Below are positions 53,101-62,562 of a stretch of DNA of 64,000 nucleotides, one piece after another. The position numbers were made by a program, and so were the translations under genes. The notes beneath the pieces were generated by a model that saw nothing but the letters and a program-made list of their open reading frames with translations, searched no databases and was not told the DNA's origin. Every line of letters begins with the position of its first letter. Within the stretch, counting starts at the first letter, position 1. The DNA is from Nitzschia sp. pyKryTriq1 (lineage: Eukaryota > Bacillariophyta > Bacillariophyceae > Bacillariales > Bacillariaceae), in contig OY101125.1 in NCBI GenBank assembly GCA_956465555.1, forward strand, positions 1,056,501-1,120,500. The letters run 5' to 3'.

Positions 53101-53942
53101 TTCTCGAGAGACCAGTTGTCCGCAATCGAGAAAATGTCCCAACTATATATAGGGCATCCGTAGCTGCAGGGGATAACGGGGTATGATTGCCACTGTGGCA
53201 AAAGAATGCTTCGATTGTACGGCACATCACCGAAGTCGTCAGTGATGACGTCATAAGGTACCCAAGTATAGTTCACTTCGCCAAGATATGTGGAGTCTCT
53301 CTCTTGCACTGCGATTGTCTCGTTCACCCAGTAGTTGTTCGGGCCAGTGTATGCCTCCCAGTCGAGCCTAGTCTCGTCGGTGACCACCGTGTAAATGTTA
53401 ACGAAGACTGCATCGGAAAGACTTTTGGTCTTCTTGGCTTTAACCCCAAAATCTGGGAGGGTCACAAGAGGCCAGGTTGAGTTTGATGCTTTGGCGTAGC
53501 TTGCCAGTCCGACCACAAAGGAGTCCAAAGCTCCCATGGTGAGATCCAACTTGGAACCCAGCGTGACGAGGATCTTGTTGGCATCTGCAAGGAAATCTTC
53601 TTCGAACTGGGTGTTTTCCTCGTTATCAACGTAGAAAAATACAATTAGGGCTACGCTGATAGTCGAGGCGACCAAAACCAGAATTACCAGGAGACGGATT
53701 CCAAGAACTTGTCGATTCAATTCGTTGCCAAGAATCTTGTCCTCTTGCGCTTGTTCTTTTTGATTTGCGCGATTCGATCGAGAGAGACTCGTGCCGGTCC
53801 CAGTACTTGACTTCGACGCCTTGTCATCGTCGTCGTCGTCGTCGTCGTCTGGTGGATCAGAATCGACTCCATCGTGGGTCTCGTCGATGGCCCGACCGTG
53901 TTCCTTCTCCAGTCGTTCTTGAGTCAGCTTCATGCTTTGCAC
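50155..53942 (-). CDS. Transmembrane nucleotide cyclase fused to cyclic-nucleotide phosphodiesterase (CP-B)
   Basis: Three exons, complement(join(50155..51996,52100..52714,52815..53942)), 1,194 residues; introns of 103 and 100 bp, both phase 0. Same plan as CP-A: cytosolic leader with an Asp run, TM1, extracellular sensor (~350 residues), TM2 (VVTVMIFVFTAVVFLFYDCI), class III cyclase (VMFADIAGFTAWSS, VETIGDSYVAA, SRFQLFGDTVNTASRMES) and phosphodiesterase (FHNFEHCSHV, HDAGHSGVPN, SDVAHTMQHW). Metal aspartates are present in the cyclase. The usual phosphodiesterase purine Gln position again reads Glu (GELWFFD). The linker between the two enzymes is longer than in CP-A and Ser/Lys-rich. The gene retains none of the CP-A intron positions. 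Confidence 0.92.
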
Positions 53943-54525
53943 ACTTTTTCTTCAATTTCTAAAAACTATGAGACATTATGTTTCGTGTTTCGTGTCGATT
54001 ATTCTAGATGGAAGGTCGCCGGAAGGAGGAAGGAGGAGTCCCAGTGATAATTTCTCACGCCTGTGTAATGCACGAGTAATACTCGTAGGTGTACCAGAGT
54101 AATGTTTTTTCATAAGTAATGTTTCTCCGACAGGTCATTATCATAATATATTATGTGATCTCAAACAGTCTAGTTTCTTTATGTACTCGCTGCTCGTAGT
54201 GAAAAGACCGATGCGGAGAAATATAAATATTAAATATTGATATTATTGGAGCACGACATGCTCGCTGTCGACGTAACCAACCACCGCGAACGAAATATTA
54301 AGCCCGTAAATCACAACTCCGCGCGCCACACGGACAACGAAACGGACACCGACGCTATCTGAAGCTCCGACCTCCGTTTGGCTCGTTCAATAGATGATAC
54401 ACTTTGAATTTTTTTAAAATAGTAAAACGACATACGACATGGGAGCGAAAGGGAACAATTGATGATATTGTTGTTGTCATGTCGACATCTCCATACACCG
54501 GTAGGCTATCCCTAGTAGTACACCT
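53943..54525. other. Divergent intergenic region (CP-B and LigB-like gene)
   Basis: 583 bp between head-to-head genes. It is A/T-rich near 54225-54245 and 54405-54425, with an ACACCGGTAGG motif at 54496-54506 shortly before the plus-strand ATG. No coding frame is supported. Confidence 0.5.
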
Positions 54526-55968
54526 ATGATCGTCTATGCGCGGTGGAGTACCACTTCCATGTATTACCGCAACTGTTTTCTGGTCGTCGGGGTGCTGTCG
54601 ATAATTACTAGTATTTTGACCCTACTCCCGCTGTCGTTTCATGGAGCGCTCGAGCCGGACACGACGAAGAAAGCCAGCAGCAGCACACGTACCGGTACGA
54701 GTACACGAAGTGCTGTACCTGTATCTCAAACAACAATCCCGGGGCTCTTGTTGCCCCATGGAGATTTTGCCTGGGATCCCACCTTGGTGGATCAAGATGA
54801 CTTCGAAACTCGGCAGGCGGCTAACGAGGTAGCTCTTGGATCCAGGCAGGCTGCCGCCTCCTTTTGGCACTCGACCATCGCGACGTCGACGTCGCCCCGT
54901 CATACTTTTTTGTTAGTGACACCTCATGGCATTCAATTGGATCATGATTTTGGATTGTACATGGCTCATTCGGGCAGTGGTACTGCAACGATTGGAAACG
55001 ATATCGTTGACAACAAGAGTAGAACCCAACCCAAAAAGTACAATATCACCATTTCCGACTTGCCCTTGAATCTCGAGGCATCCCAAAACTTGCTTGAATT
55101 TTTGCAAGAGAATCCAAACTCCAACGTTTCGGGAATTTATCCTTACAATGACGCTTTTCCGATACCCTTGAACTGGGGAGAAATCATACCGTTGAAACTG
55201 CTACAAATGCAAAAAGAAGAGCAGCAACCACCAAAGAACACGTCTAGTACTACTACTAGGAGGAGGAGCCAAAAAGAGCAAACCACCGTCCAATATATGA
55301 TTCTATCCATGCCACATCGTCGATACGACCATGCTGCCGAGATGGTTCCAGAATTGTTAAAATTGGGAGAGCGGGTGGGACAATGGATACTACTAAAGAA
55401 TGCGACCACACTTCCTGCTGCAAATACTCACAGATATCATCCTCCGCCCCAACAAGAATCATTTTCCTTGGTGATATCGGGAGACTTATCACATACACAT
55501 CAAGCATCAGGACCATATGGATATTCCAATACAAGCGAGGCGATGGATAGGGCACTGGGAGCTTGGGCCTCGGATCCCTGTCGCTTCCAAGATTCTCTCT
55601 TGGAAACTGCACGGCAACTCCAACCAGAAGCGCTTTCGTGTGGGTTCACGGGATATGTTTTTTGGCAAGGAATCCTACGGAGTCAGTGGAAAGAGAAGAA
55701 GCATCAACGAACGAGATTGTGCAGTGGCATCTCCGATGGTGTACCAACGAGGGAAGAGGAGGAGGAGGACCAAAATAGCGATCATGCTTCCTCTTTCTTT
55801 TCTGTTTCAGCCAGCAGGAGTACTACTACTACTACTACTATGGGTACACGAGCACAACTACGAGGCCTGGAAGTTCATCAGCGATCCGAAATATCCAAAG
55901 TCTACGTCAATCGAAATGTGACGTACTACGGCATGATGGCAGCTACATTTTTGTGGGATAGTGAATAG
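54526..55968 (+). CDS. Membrane-anchored LigB-like (class III extradiol dioxygenase fold) protein
   Basis: Single exon, 480 residues from an ATG. A signal anchor (CFLVVGVLSIITSILTLLPL, ~17-37) places the rest in the lumen or outside. The body follows the LigB order: LLLPHGDFAWDP, then TFLLVTPHGIQLDHDFGLYM, IPLNWGEIIPLKLL, and late SLVISGDLSHTHQASGPYGY. The His of LLPHGD, the TPHG His and the SGDLSH His are candidates for the metal site, as in extradiol dioxygenases and related MEMO proteins. Low-complexity Ser/Thr and Gln/Arg inserts are present. The fold call is moderately firm; the substrate is unknown, and a secreted or membrane LigB protein would be unusual. Confidence 0.72.
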   Translation: MIVYARWSTTSMYYRNCFLVVGVLSIITSILTLLPLSFHGALEPDTTKKASSSTRTGTSTRSAVPVSQTTIPGLLLPHGDFAWDPTLVDQDDFETRQAANEVALGSRQAAASFWHSTIATSTSPRHTFLLVTPHGIQLDHDFGLYMAHSGSGTATIGNDIVDNKSRTQPKKYNITISDLPLNLEASQNLLEFLQENPNSNVSGIYPYNDAFPIPLNWGEIIPLKLLQMQKEEQQPPKNTSSTTTRRRSQKEQTTVQYMILSMPHRRYDHAAEMVPELLKLGERVGQWILLKNATTLPAANTHRYHPPPQQESFSLVISGDLSHTHQASGPYGYSNTSEAMDRALGAWASDPCRFQDSLLETARQLQPEALSCGFTGYVFWQGILRSQWKEKKHQRTRLCSGISDGVPTREEEEEDQNSDHASSFFSVSASRSTTTTTTMGTRAQLRGLEVHQRSEISKVYVNRNVTYYGMMAATFLWDSE

Positions 55969-56119
55969 ATTACAATGCTACCCCTGAGTACCAGGTACTA
56001 TAGAACGTAAACGAATTAAAAGCATACACATGTGCATCACTAGATTTTACTAGTCATATGTAAACAACGAATATAGTACGTAGTCACTTCCTCCTTTCCC
56101 TATCCCGACGACTGGGCAT

Positions 56120-57550
56120 TCAATCTTTGTAGGAAGAGCCAATTTCGTCTTCAAACTCCTCATCCGCGTCCCCATACTCGGCATCCACGTTGGCGTCATT
56201 GTTGAATTGACCCTCCTCAAATCTCGGTCCGGTAGCAGCGGTCTCAATACGATGTGCCCCCGCGGGCAATTCCCTCGTATTTGTCATGCGATGGTATTGA
56301 TAGCCCATTGCCCCGACTACAATAAAAACGAACAGGACAAATTCCATGAAGATGCTTCCCATCGAACGTTTAGCCCTTGTGGCGCTCCCGCCGGTTATGG
56401 CGGCATGCATGTCGACCATTCCCTTCTTGCCCAAGGGGTTTCCTTTGGGGCATTTGATTTGACTCAAAAGAGCCGCATACATGGTACTGGGTTCTTCTCG
56501 CAATCTGGTATAAGCTTTCGACATTTTTGGATCACAGTCGTGCCACACCGAATGATTGTAGACAATACCAAATTTCACGTTTACGCGCAAGGCAAGTTCA
56601 TACGAACAATCCAAGGATCGGAAGAGTTGTTCCGCCTCTTCCTGCTGCGTCTGTGTGAGGGCGGAAAACTCAGTCTCGACCACGTTCTTGTGGGGCTTGT
56701 TGCCTTGATGATTAAGTACAACACCTTCTTCGCATCGGGCCGCTACCACATCACATGCCACTACATGAGAGATATCACGACCCTCTGCTTCCACACCCTC
56801 CATATCAATCAACCGGACATTCCACCCTTCATTCACAAAGGCTTGGGCGGCATTCAATGGATTCATTTGCGTTGCCAAGACTTCGGTGTGTTTTGACGCG
56901 AGATCGGCATCGCACATCCATTCGTTATATTCTGCCGTGTAATCTTCATTGTTCGTATCATGGCTCCACATGGAGGCCCACTGTTCGAGACGAGGAGTCC
57001 GGTAATTCAAGGCCACCGTGACATCATTCGGATGCACATTCAAGTACGTGACAACCTTTCGCAAGGCCTTCATGGCATCATAGGACGTGTGCTCCCCAAT
57101 TTGATCAAACATTTCCGATCCAATAACGACTCCTTCGATCCCTTGGGTCTCCCAAGCTTCCCGAATGCCTTCCAGGATTTCCTTTTCCAACACCTCGTTG
57201 CCCGCGTCTGTCACCAGATGCCCAAAGATCTTGTAGGGTTCGTCCGGTTCAGTCACATCTGCTACTTTCCCAGAGACCTGAGGCCACAACCAGAAACGCA
57301 ATCCAAAGGTCTTTTTGCGCTCTTCGTTGTCCTTCTTATTTCCATTCCCGTCATAACGCGAATGTCCTGACGCGTATTCGTAAAAGAAGGATTCGACGGA
57401 GGTCGACGCCGCCTTGTGAGGTCCAGCGAAAATCACGAGTTTGGTATTCCCCGCGACGATGGGGGAAAGAGAGAACCACAAGAGGAACGATAAGAAAGAC
57501 GCCCAACTGAGCGATGAGGGGAAACGGGAATAATGCGCGAATTCTGTCAT
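56120..57550 (-). CDS. Sulfotransferase-like single-pass membrane protein, paralogue ST-C
   Basis: Single exon, 476 residues from the first in-frame ATG (57550; the frame is open to a TTG at 57601). Signal peptide (LSWASFLSFLLWFSLSPIVA), then the loop KLVIFAGPHKAASTSVESFF, the best match in the family to a PAPS-binding loop, then NYRTPRLEQWASMWSH, MNPLNAAQAFVNEGWNV, DISHVVACDVV, a D-C-x-Y motif and W-H-D-C. A C-terminal helix (IFMEFVLFVFIVVGAMGYQY) and an acidic tail complete the plan. It is about as similar by eye to ST-A as to ST-B, and lies in the opposite orientation to both. Confidence 0.86.
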   Translation of the reverse strand: MTEFAHYSRFPSSLSWASFLSFLLWFSLSPIVAGNTKLVIFAGPHKAASTSVESFFYEYASGHSRYDGNGNKKDNEERKKTFGLRFWLWPQVSGKVADVTEPDEPYKIFGHLVTDAGNEVLEKEILEGIREAWETQGIEGVVIGSEMFDQIGEHTSYDAMKALRKVVTYLNVHPNDVTVALNYRTPRLEQWASMWSHDTNNEDYTAEYNEWMCDADLASKHTEVLATQMNPLNAAQAFVNEGWNVRLIDMEGVEAEGRDISHVVACDVVAARCEEGVVLNHQGNKPHKNVVETEFSALTQTQQEEAEQLFRSLDCSYELALRVNVKFGIVYNHSVWHDCDPKMSKAYTRLREEPSTMYAALLSQIKCPKGNPLGKKGMVDMHAAITGGSATRAKRSMGSIFMEFVLFVFIVVGAMGYQYHRMTNTRELPAGAHRIETAATGPRFEEGQFNNDANVDAEYGDADEEFEDEIGSSYKD

Positions 57551-58333
57551 CCTGGCTTTGCTTCTTTTTCTTTTTCGATAATCAGAAAGCGTTCTCGACA
57601 AGATGGAATATGGAACACAGCTGCTGGTGGAGCGGATTGATTGCTGTTATCAGTACTTGTATCGTATCGCACAAGGGAAAGCGATGGTTCTTGATCGTGC
57701 TACTGGCTAGTTACAGATTGCTACAAATAACAATAGGGATTGTGATATTGTATGGTGTTGCGGTCTCTGGTCACGCCTTCTCGTTTCCGTTTCTTTGCCG
57801 CCGTAAGGCTTTGGTGGCGTGTTGTTGCGTGTTAGATGTTGTGTCGCCCAATTTCACCAAACCAGAAGCGAAGATCGAGGAGGATGACTGACAGGATGAC
57901 CCGCCCCGCGGGCACAACGTACAAAAAGCTGCCACCATGGGTCATTATTATTTGATTCCGGTTGATCGAATGGAAACTTGAAGGTCCCGTCTGTTTTAAT
58001 CGTACACGTACACGTACGTGTACACGTACGTGACGGTGACGATACGGCCACGACTCATTCGATCCACCGCAAAAGATCTCCACTGGGGTAGAGACTCAGC
58101 GTGTACAGTATGCTGTACTGTACCGGTACTGGTACGTAGTAGACTCCGCCGTCATTGTAATGCGGAGATATGGAGGAGAAGATGATCTCTGCTTTCAGAT
58201 TGATTTTTCGATCATGGACCATGGTGAATGACGATGTCAAGTCTTTCTACATTGGGGTGTTCGTTTGCCGGCCAGCGTCACAACCCAGGTGCTATTTCCA
58301 ACTGAAAATGCTCACCAGAGATCAGCTAACACC
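57551..58333. promoter_or_regulatory. Divergent promoter region of ST-C and the NTF2-like gene, with perfect palindrome
   Basis: 783 bp between head-to-head genes. It contains a 22-bp perfect palindrome at 58011-58032 (CACGTACGTG followed by its mirror complement), flanked by more ACGTAC units, and a second GTAC cluster at 58104-58136. CACGTACGTG contains half-sites like those of bZIP/bHLH factors; binding is not shown. No coding frame is supported. Confidence 0.5.
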
Positions 58334-60667
58334 ATGAGACATTATCATGATTACTTTTTCCACCCGCACGTATCGCTACCGTCGGTACGAATACTTTCAG
58401 TTTTAGTTTTGGTTGCGACGCTTATTCGCCTGACATCGACCCATCATCGTGTCGATGCTTTCATTCTTCCGCCTTTTACTGCTGGCGTTTTGCGTCCACG
58501 GATTAGCCAGAAATACACTGCGAACGTTTTGTCAGCCGCGGCCGCCTCCGCCGAATTTATTCCATCAGAGGGGGAGCTTTTGTCCTCGGACGAATTTGAA
58601 CGATACTCTCAGGTGGATGCTACCATCGAAGCCTTGCGAATGCAGTTGCCGTTGACCCTCACCAAGCCATTAACAACTGTCTTGGCGCAACCAATATTTG
58701 AACCGAATGTGAAATTGACAGTCTTGGTGGCCGACAAGGATGAAATCGAATTGTTGCAGTCTCGCGACGAACTCATCGCCTTGTCGGATGTGCTCGTCCT
58801 GGGGACAACGACGGCCCAGCAGGCCAATGCGGTCTTTGGTGGGGGGCGTAATCAAAAGAATAATACGACTTCCATTGAATGTCAAATTATTTTGGATCCC
58901 TCTTGTCAAAGCCTTTTGGTTCCGTGGACGGCCAAAGTACCCAACTTCTTTCCTGGAACGTCGCCCTCTTCAAATTTGAACAGACCAACTGCTGGCTTGG
59001 ATACATTTGAAGGACTGTCAGAATTCCGAATCGACGAGCAGGGGAAAATAGAGCGACACTGTATCCGCAAAGTGTTCTGGAATGGTCAGTCTGTCAATGG
59101 ACCCAATATTGGTCAAGCGCTGAGGGCATTGCAAACGACCATGACCAATATTCAGAATTCTCCCCTCTTTCGAGGATTGGTAGGAAGCAGCAGTGGTGGT
59201 TCCAACAACAATGACATTTGGGCAGGTATGCGGGATGGACTCCTGGAACAAGCTGCGAACGTTGCCTCGTCCCGGAGCAATGCTGATAGCAATGCTTCCA
59301 GTAGACCCAAGCCTGCAGTCATTCCGGTGGCATCTACTAGAAACATTACTGGCTGGATCCAACCACAAGATCCTGATGACGACGAGGCATCCAACCAGAC
59401 GGCTCCTCTTCGGCTATCGTCAAATCTACCCTTACCAGGAACTGAGGAATGGAAGAAGTACGCCCACACGCATGAAACAATAGTCGACTTTTGTGAACAA
59501 GTCATTCCGTTGTTGTCCACCACTGAGAAGGTTGTGTCACGCTACTTCGCCAAGAATGTTACTCTACTAAGTACCCAAGGATCCAAGCTCCTGCAAGGTC
59601 AGGAAGCGCTCGCCAAATTCTTTCAAGGACTGTCTCTGGCACGGAGAAGCACGGGCGGGAGCTGGAGTATGCAGCGCTCGGTAGTGTTGGACTGGAAGAC
59701 ACGAACGATCGCCATTGATTATACCGCTACGAACAATCCTTGGACGATATCGGGACAAGACATTTACACACTAGCAATCGATTCAGATTCTCCACTGATT
59801 GAAGAAATTCGGCAAATCGAACTCTCGGTGACGACACCTGATGGCAGTGTGTCCTTGGATGGTCCCTGGCTCATGAGGAATCTAGCATCGGCTGTCGAGC
59901 GATCAAGCACTCCTACCGCGATTGGACCCAACGTACGAGATCTCTTTACCGACATTCTCCTACAACAGCAACCGCAAGGAATACTCGAAGGGCAACGCTC
60001 TACTAGTGCCAGTATGTCTACCAAGAAACGAAAAGTTTCTCAATCCGCTGCCGCGAATACCTTCTACTTCATGTCCGAGCTTCATACAAGCATCCCGGGT
60101 TTGTGGAATGTCACAAATTCACGAAATACTTTACCTCCTGCTGCGGAATACTTGGCCGAGTCTGTGGAATTCCGAGGCTACTTGGGAGAGACCTTACTGC
60201 GCGGATCAAATGTCTATAATCGGGCGATGGGGTCCTTGCTAGCAACTACCCGGCAATCCTTGGCCCAGAAGCTGCTCGTGCTGGACGCTGCATCGACTCC
60301 TCCCCCTCGTGTCGAACTGACGCCCAAGGGCAACGTCCGCTTGTCTATGGTCTTGGCCTTTCGGGTCCCCCCTCCTGGTCCGCTCTTTCCGGATGCCGCG
60401 TCCGTTCCATTGACCTTGGAAATTGTGTCCGACTATGTGCTGGATCCTGAGACTGGGCTAGTCGCCCAGCACAAAGTGGTGGAAACACGAGTTAACGGAC
60501 AATTGACCCCGGGGGACGTCCTTTCGCGCAGCTTACAGCGTTTTTGGAAGCTCGAATCCTCCTCCGAAATGACAGCCTCGCGACGAAACAATGACGATAT
60601 ATTACAAAGTGTATCCGAGGCCATGTCATGGCTCCGGAGTTTTTCTTCGAATACGGGGTCGAAGTAG
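58334..60667 (+). CDS. Plastid-targeted protein with two NTF2/SnoaL-like domains
   Basis: Single exon, 777 residues from the first in-frame ATG (58334). The signal peptide (ILSVLVLVATLIRLTS) ends with HRVDAFILPP, the plastid-type motif. Residues ~60-230 form an alpha/beta region (LTVLVADKDEIELLQSRDEL). Two regions look NTF2/SnoaL-like: ~400-545 (YFAKNVTLLSTQGSKLLQGQ, EALAKFFQGL) and ~590-740 (YLAESVEFRGYLGETLLRGS, then a VSDYVLDPETGLVAQHKVVE strand pair). This fold often binds small hydrophobic molecules or acts as an isomerase; no catalytic residues can be assigned. I know of no named homologue. A Ser/Gly/Asn linker lies at ~290-350. Confidence 0.72.
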   Translation: MRHYHDYFFHPHVSLPSVRILSVLVLVATLIRLTSTHHRVDAFILPPFTAGVLRPRISQKYTANVLSAAAASAEFIPSEGELLSSDEFERYSQVDATIEALRMQLPLTLTKPLTTVLAQPIFEPNVKLTVLVADKDEIELLQSRDELIALSDVLVLGTTTAQQANAVFGGGRNQKNNTTSIECQIILDPSCQSLLVPWTAKVPNFFPGTSPSSNLNRPTAGLDTFEGLSEFRIDEQGKIERHCIRKVFWNGQSVNGPNIGQALRALQTTMTNIQNSPLFRGLVGSSSGGSNNNDIWAGMRDGLLEQAANVASSRSNADSNASSRPKPAVIPVASTRNITGWIQPQDPDDDEASNQTAPLRLSSNLPLPGTEEWKKYAHTHETIVDFCEQVIPLLSTTEKVVSRYFAKNVTLLSTQGSKLLQGQEALAKFFQGLSLARRSTGGSWSMQRSVVLDWKTRTIAIDYTATNNPWTISGQDIYTLAIDSDSPLIEEIRQIELSVTTPDGSVSLDGPWLMRNLASAVERSSTPTAIGPNVRDLFTDILLQQQPQGILEGQRSTSASMSTKKRKVSQSAAANTFYFMSELHTSIPGLWNVTNSRNTLPPAAEYLAESVEFRGYLGETLLRGSNVYNRAMGSLLATTRQSLAQKLLVLDAASTPPPRVELTPKGNVRLSMVLAFRVPPPGPLFPDAASVPLTLEIVSDYVLDPETGLVAQHKVVETRVNGQLTPGDVLSRSLQRFWKLESSSEMTASRRNNDDILQSVSEAMSWLRSFSSNTGSK

Positions 60668-60768
60668 TAGTGGTCCTACTCATTCTGAATGCTGTAGTCT
60701 ACCTTTATTCTAATAGTCTAGCTATTTTCTTTGCGTCAAACGCCGCCGTAATCCATGGAATTCCTTCC

Positions 60769-62562
60769 TCAGGAGAGGCGTTCTCCTCCATGCTCATGCA
60801 ATTCATCACGAATCTTTTCTAGCAGCGCCAAGGATCCAGGGTGGTCGGATCGAAATTTCCGTGCAAACAACACCCCATGATCGCGCTTGGCCCGGACCAA
60901 TTCCGGCCATGTTTCGTTGCCCCATACATAGAGATCGTCCCGAGAAGGATCTTCCGTGCGAAAACAGCGACCTTCTTCCAAATCCAGAATTGCATTCGAC
61001 ATGCTTCCTCGACACTGCCCTGGTGGATCGCCACCCCACAATTGAAACATGCTTCGCCGTTGTTTGGCTTCGTCCAAATATCCCAACACATCCATCGCCC
61101 CGATCCAGGATCGTTCTTCCACACAGCAACAACATCCATATTTGGCCAAGGCATGTAAGTGTTGGACGCGAGGATTTTGTAGCAACGCCTGTACCACCGC
61201 ATACGAGTATACGGCTTGGTTTCCCGACGTTGCCTTGTGTTGTAGCGCTTGATCGATCCATTCTGGAATTTGGCTCTGATTCGATCCCATGATAAAGCCA
61301 GCCTTGACACTCAATTTCTCAGCACCTAATGATGACGATGACGATGACGACGATGATGATGAAGTCATGAATCGTTTCTTCCAAAAGACACCCCATTGGG
61401 GATGATGAACACGCATACCCTTGTGCGTCAATTCCCCCATCCACACATGACCACCACTTTCGTACAAATGTCGAGCGAGTTCCGAAGCTCCCCATAAGGG
61501 ATACACAGCCCCACCCAATGTGACATGATAATCATATTTCAATTCCAAATCATTCACAATCCAATCCATCAATTGTAAATTGATTTGTGATATGGAATCT
61601 GTCTTGTACAAGATACTTCCGAAACAACGAACGACCACATTGTCGTCGAAGGAGGGAGAAGCAATCATCGCATGGACCTGTTTCTCAAATTCCGAGCCAC
61701 GCGCCGACTCTTCCAAATGAATCACCACCAAATGATGCGGCATGTGTATGGCTCGAATCAAGCGTTGCAAATGAGTCACATCTTGATAGGCCACAATGAC
61801 AAAGACAATCCTGGCGTGACCGGGAGGCGTGGGCACCGTTTGAACGACACGTTGGAGTGGCGACATTGCTGGACCTAATACTGCCCTGTTTTGAGTACTG
61901 GTAGCATCTTGCTGGTGCTTCTTCGTCTTGTTCTTCTTTTCAAAATCACACAAACCCGAGTGGACTGCGTACATTTCCAAGAGTTCCAACGTCCATTCAT
62001 TCCTCCAACGTTGTTGTTGTTGGGTAGCAGCAGCAGCAGCAGCAGCAGCAGCAGTGGTAGTATTTGTATTTGTGGTAGTACTACTAGTAGACGACGCGAC
62101 GGCCCGCAGTAAGGCTCGATCCAAAATAGGGGTCGCCCATGTCATGAAATTGTGGAAAAACAAGTCGCCATCATCACCGCCATCCTCCTCCTCCTCCTCC
62201 AAGAAGGAATGAAAATGACAATGATCAAGCTCGACAAAATGACTGGATTGCAAGACATCTTGAAACCACGGCCAATGTCGAGTGAAAAAGAAAGCGTCGT
62301 TGTTCGTGCTCGTACGAGTAGTGCTTATTGTACTACCGGTACCGGTAGTGGGACGAGTAGTAGTAGTAGTAGTAGTAGTAGTAGAGATTGCAGTCAAAGG
62401 ATCATCGTGGTGCTCTGCCACATTCTCTGGAAAAATGGACGGCGGCGACAGAACGAGCAAAGCACGTTTGACCTGCCAACACGACAAAACCACTCCGACC
62501 AAAAAGACGAGAGGTATGAATAGGATAGTTCTGTTGTACTTGTACCTGCGAGAGTAGGTCAT
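60769..62562 (-). CDS. GT14-like (core-2/I-branching, xylosyltransferase type) glycosyltransferase
   Basis: Single exon, 597 residues from the ATG at 62562. The frame is open further to 62955, but that part is GTAC-rich and of promoter character, while the chosen start is followed at once by a type II anchor (TILFIPLVFLVGVVLSCWQV). The stem has poly-Thr and poly-Ala runs encoded by microsatellites (GCA repeats near 62030-62055). The catalytic region shows RIVFVIVAYQDVTHLQRLIR, HHLVVIHLEESARG and YDYHVTLGGAVYPLWGASEL, the pattern of GT14 enzymes that add GlcNAc, GlcA or xylose. The usual 'sG.dyPL' reads GGAVYPL. Golgi location is likely; the acceptor is unknown. Confidence 0.82.
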   Translation of the reverse strand: MTYSRRYKYNRTILFIPLVFLVGVVLSCWQVKRALLVLSPPSIFPENVAEHHDDPLTAISTTTTTTTTTRPTTGTGSTISTTRTSTNNDAFFFTRHWPWFQDVLQSSHFVELDHCHFHSFLEEEEEDGGDDGDLFFHNFMTWATPILDRALLRAVASSTSSTTTNTNTTTAAAAAAAAATQQQQRWRNEWTLELLEMYAVHSGLCDFEKKNKTKKHQQDATSTQNRAVLGPAMSPLQRVVQTVPTPPGHARIVFVIVAYQDVTHLQRLIRAIHMPHHLVVIHLEESARGSEFEKQVHAMIASPSFDDNVVVRCFGSILYKTDSISQINLQLMDWIVNDLELKYDYHVTLGGAVYPLWGASELARHLYESGGHVWMGELTHKGMRVHHPQWGVFWKKRFMTSSSSSSSSSSSLGAEKLSVKAGFIMGSNQSQIPEWIDQALQHKATSGNQAVYSYAVVQALLQNPRVQHLHALAKYGCCCCVEERSWIGAMDVLGYLDEAKQRRSMFQLWGGDPPGQCRGSMSNAILDLEEGRCFRTEDPSRDDLYVWGNETWPELVRAKRDHGVLFARKFRSDHPGSLALLEKIRDELHEHGGERLS

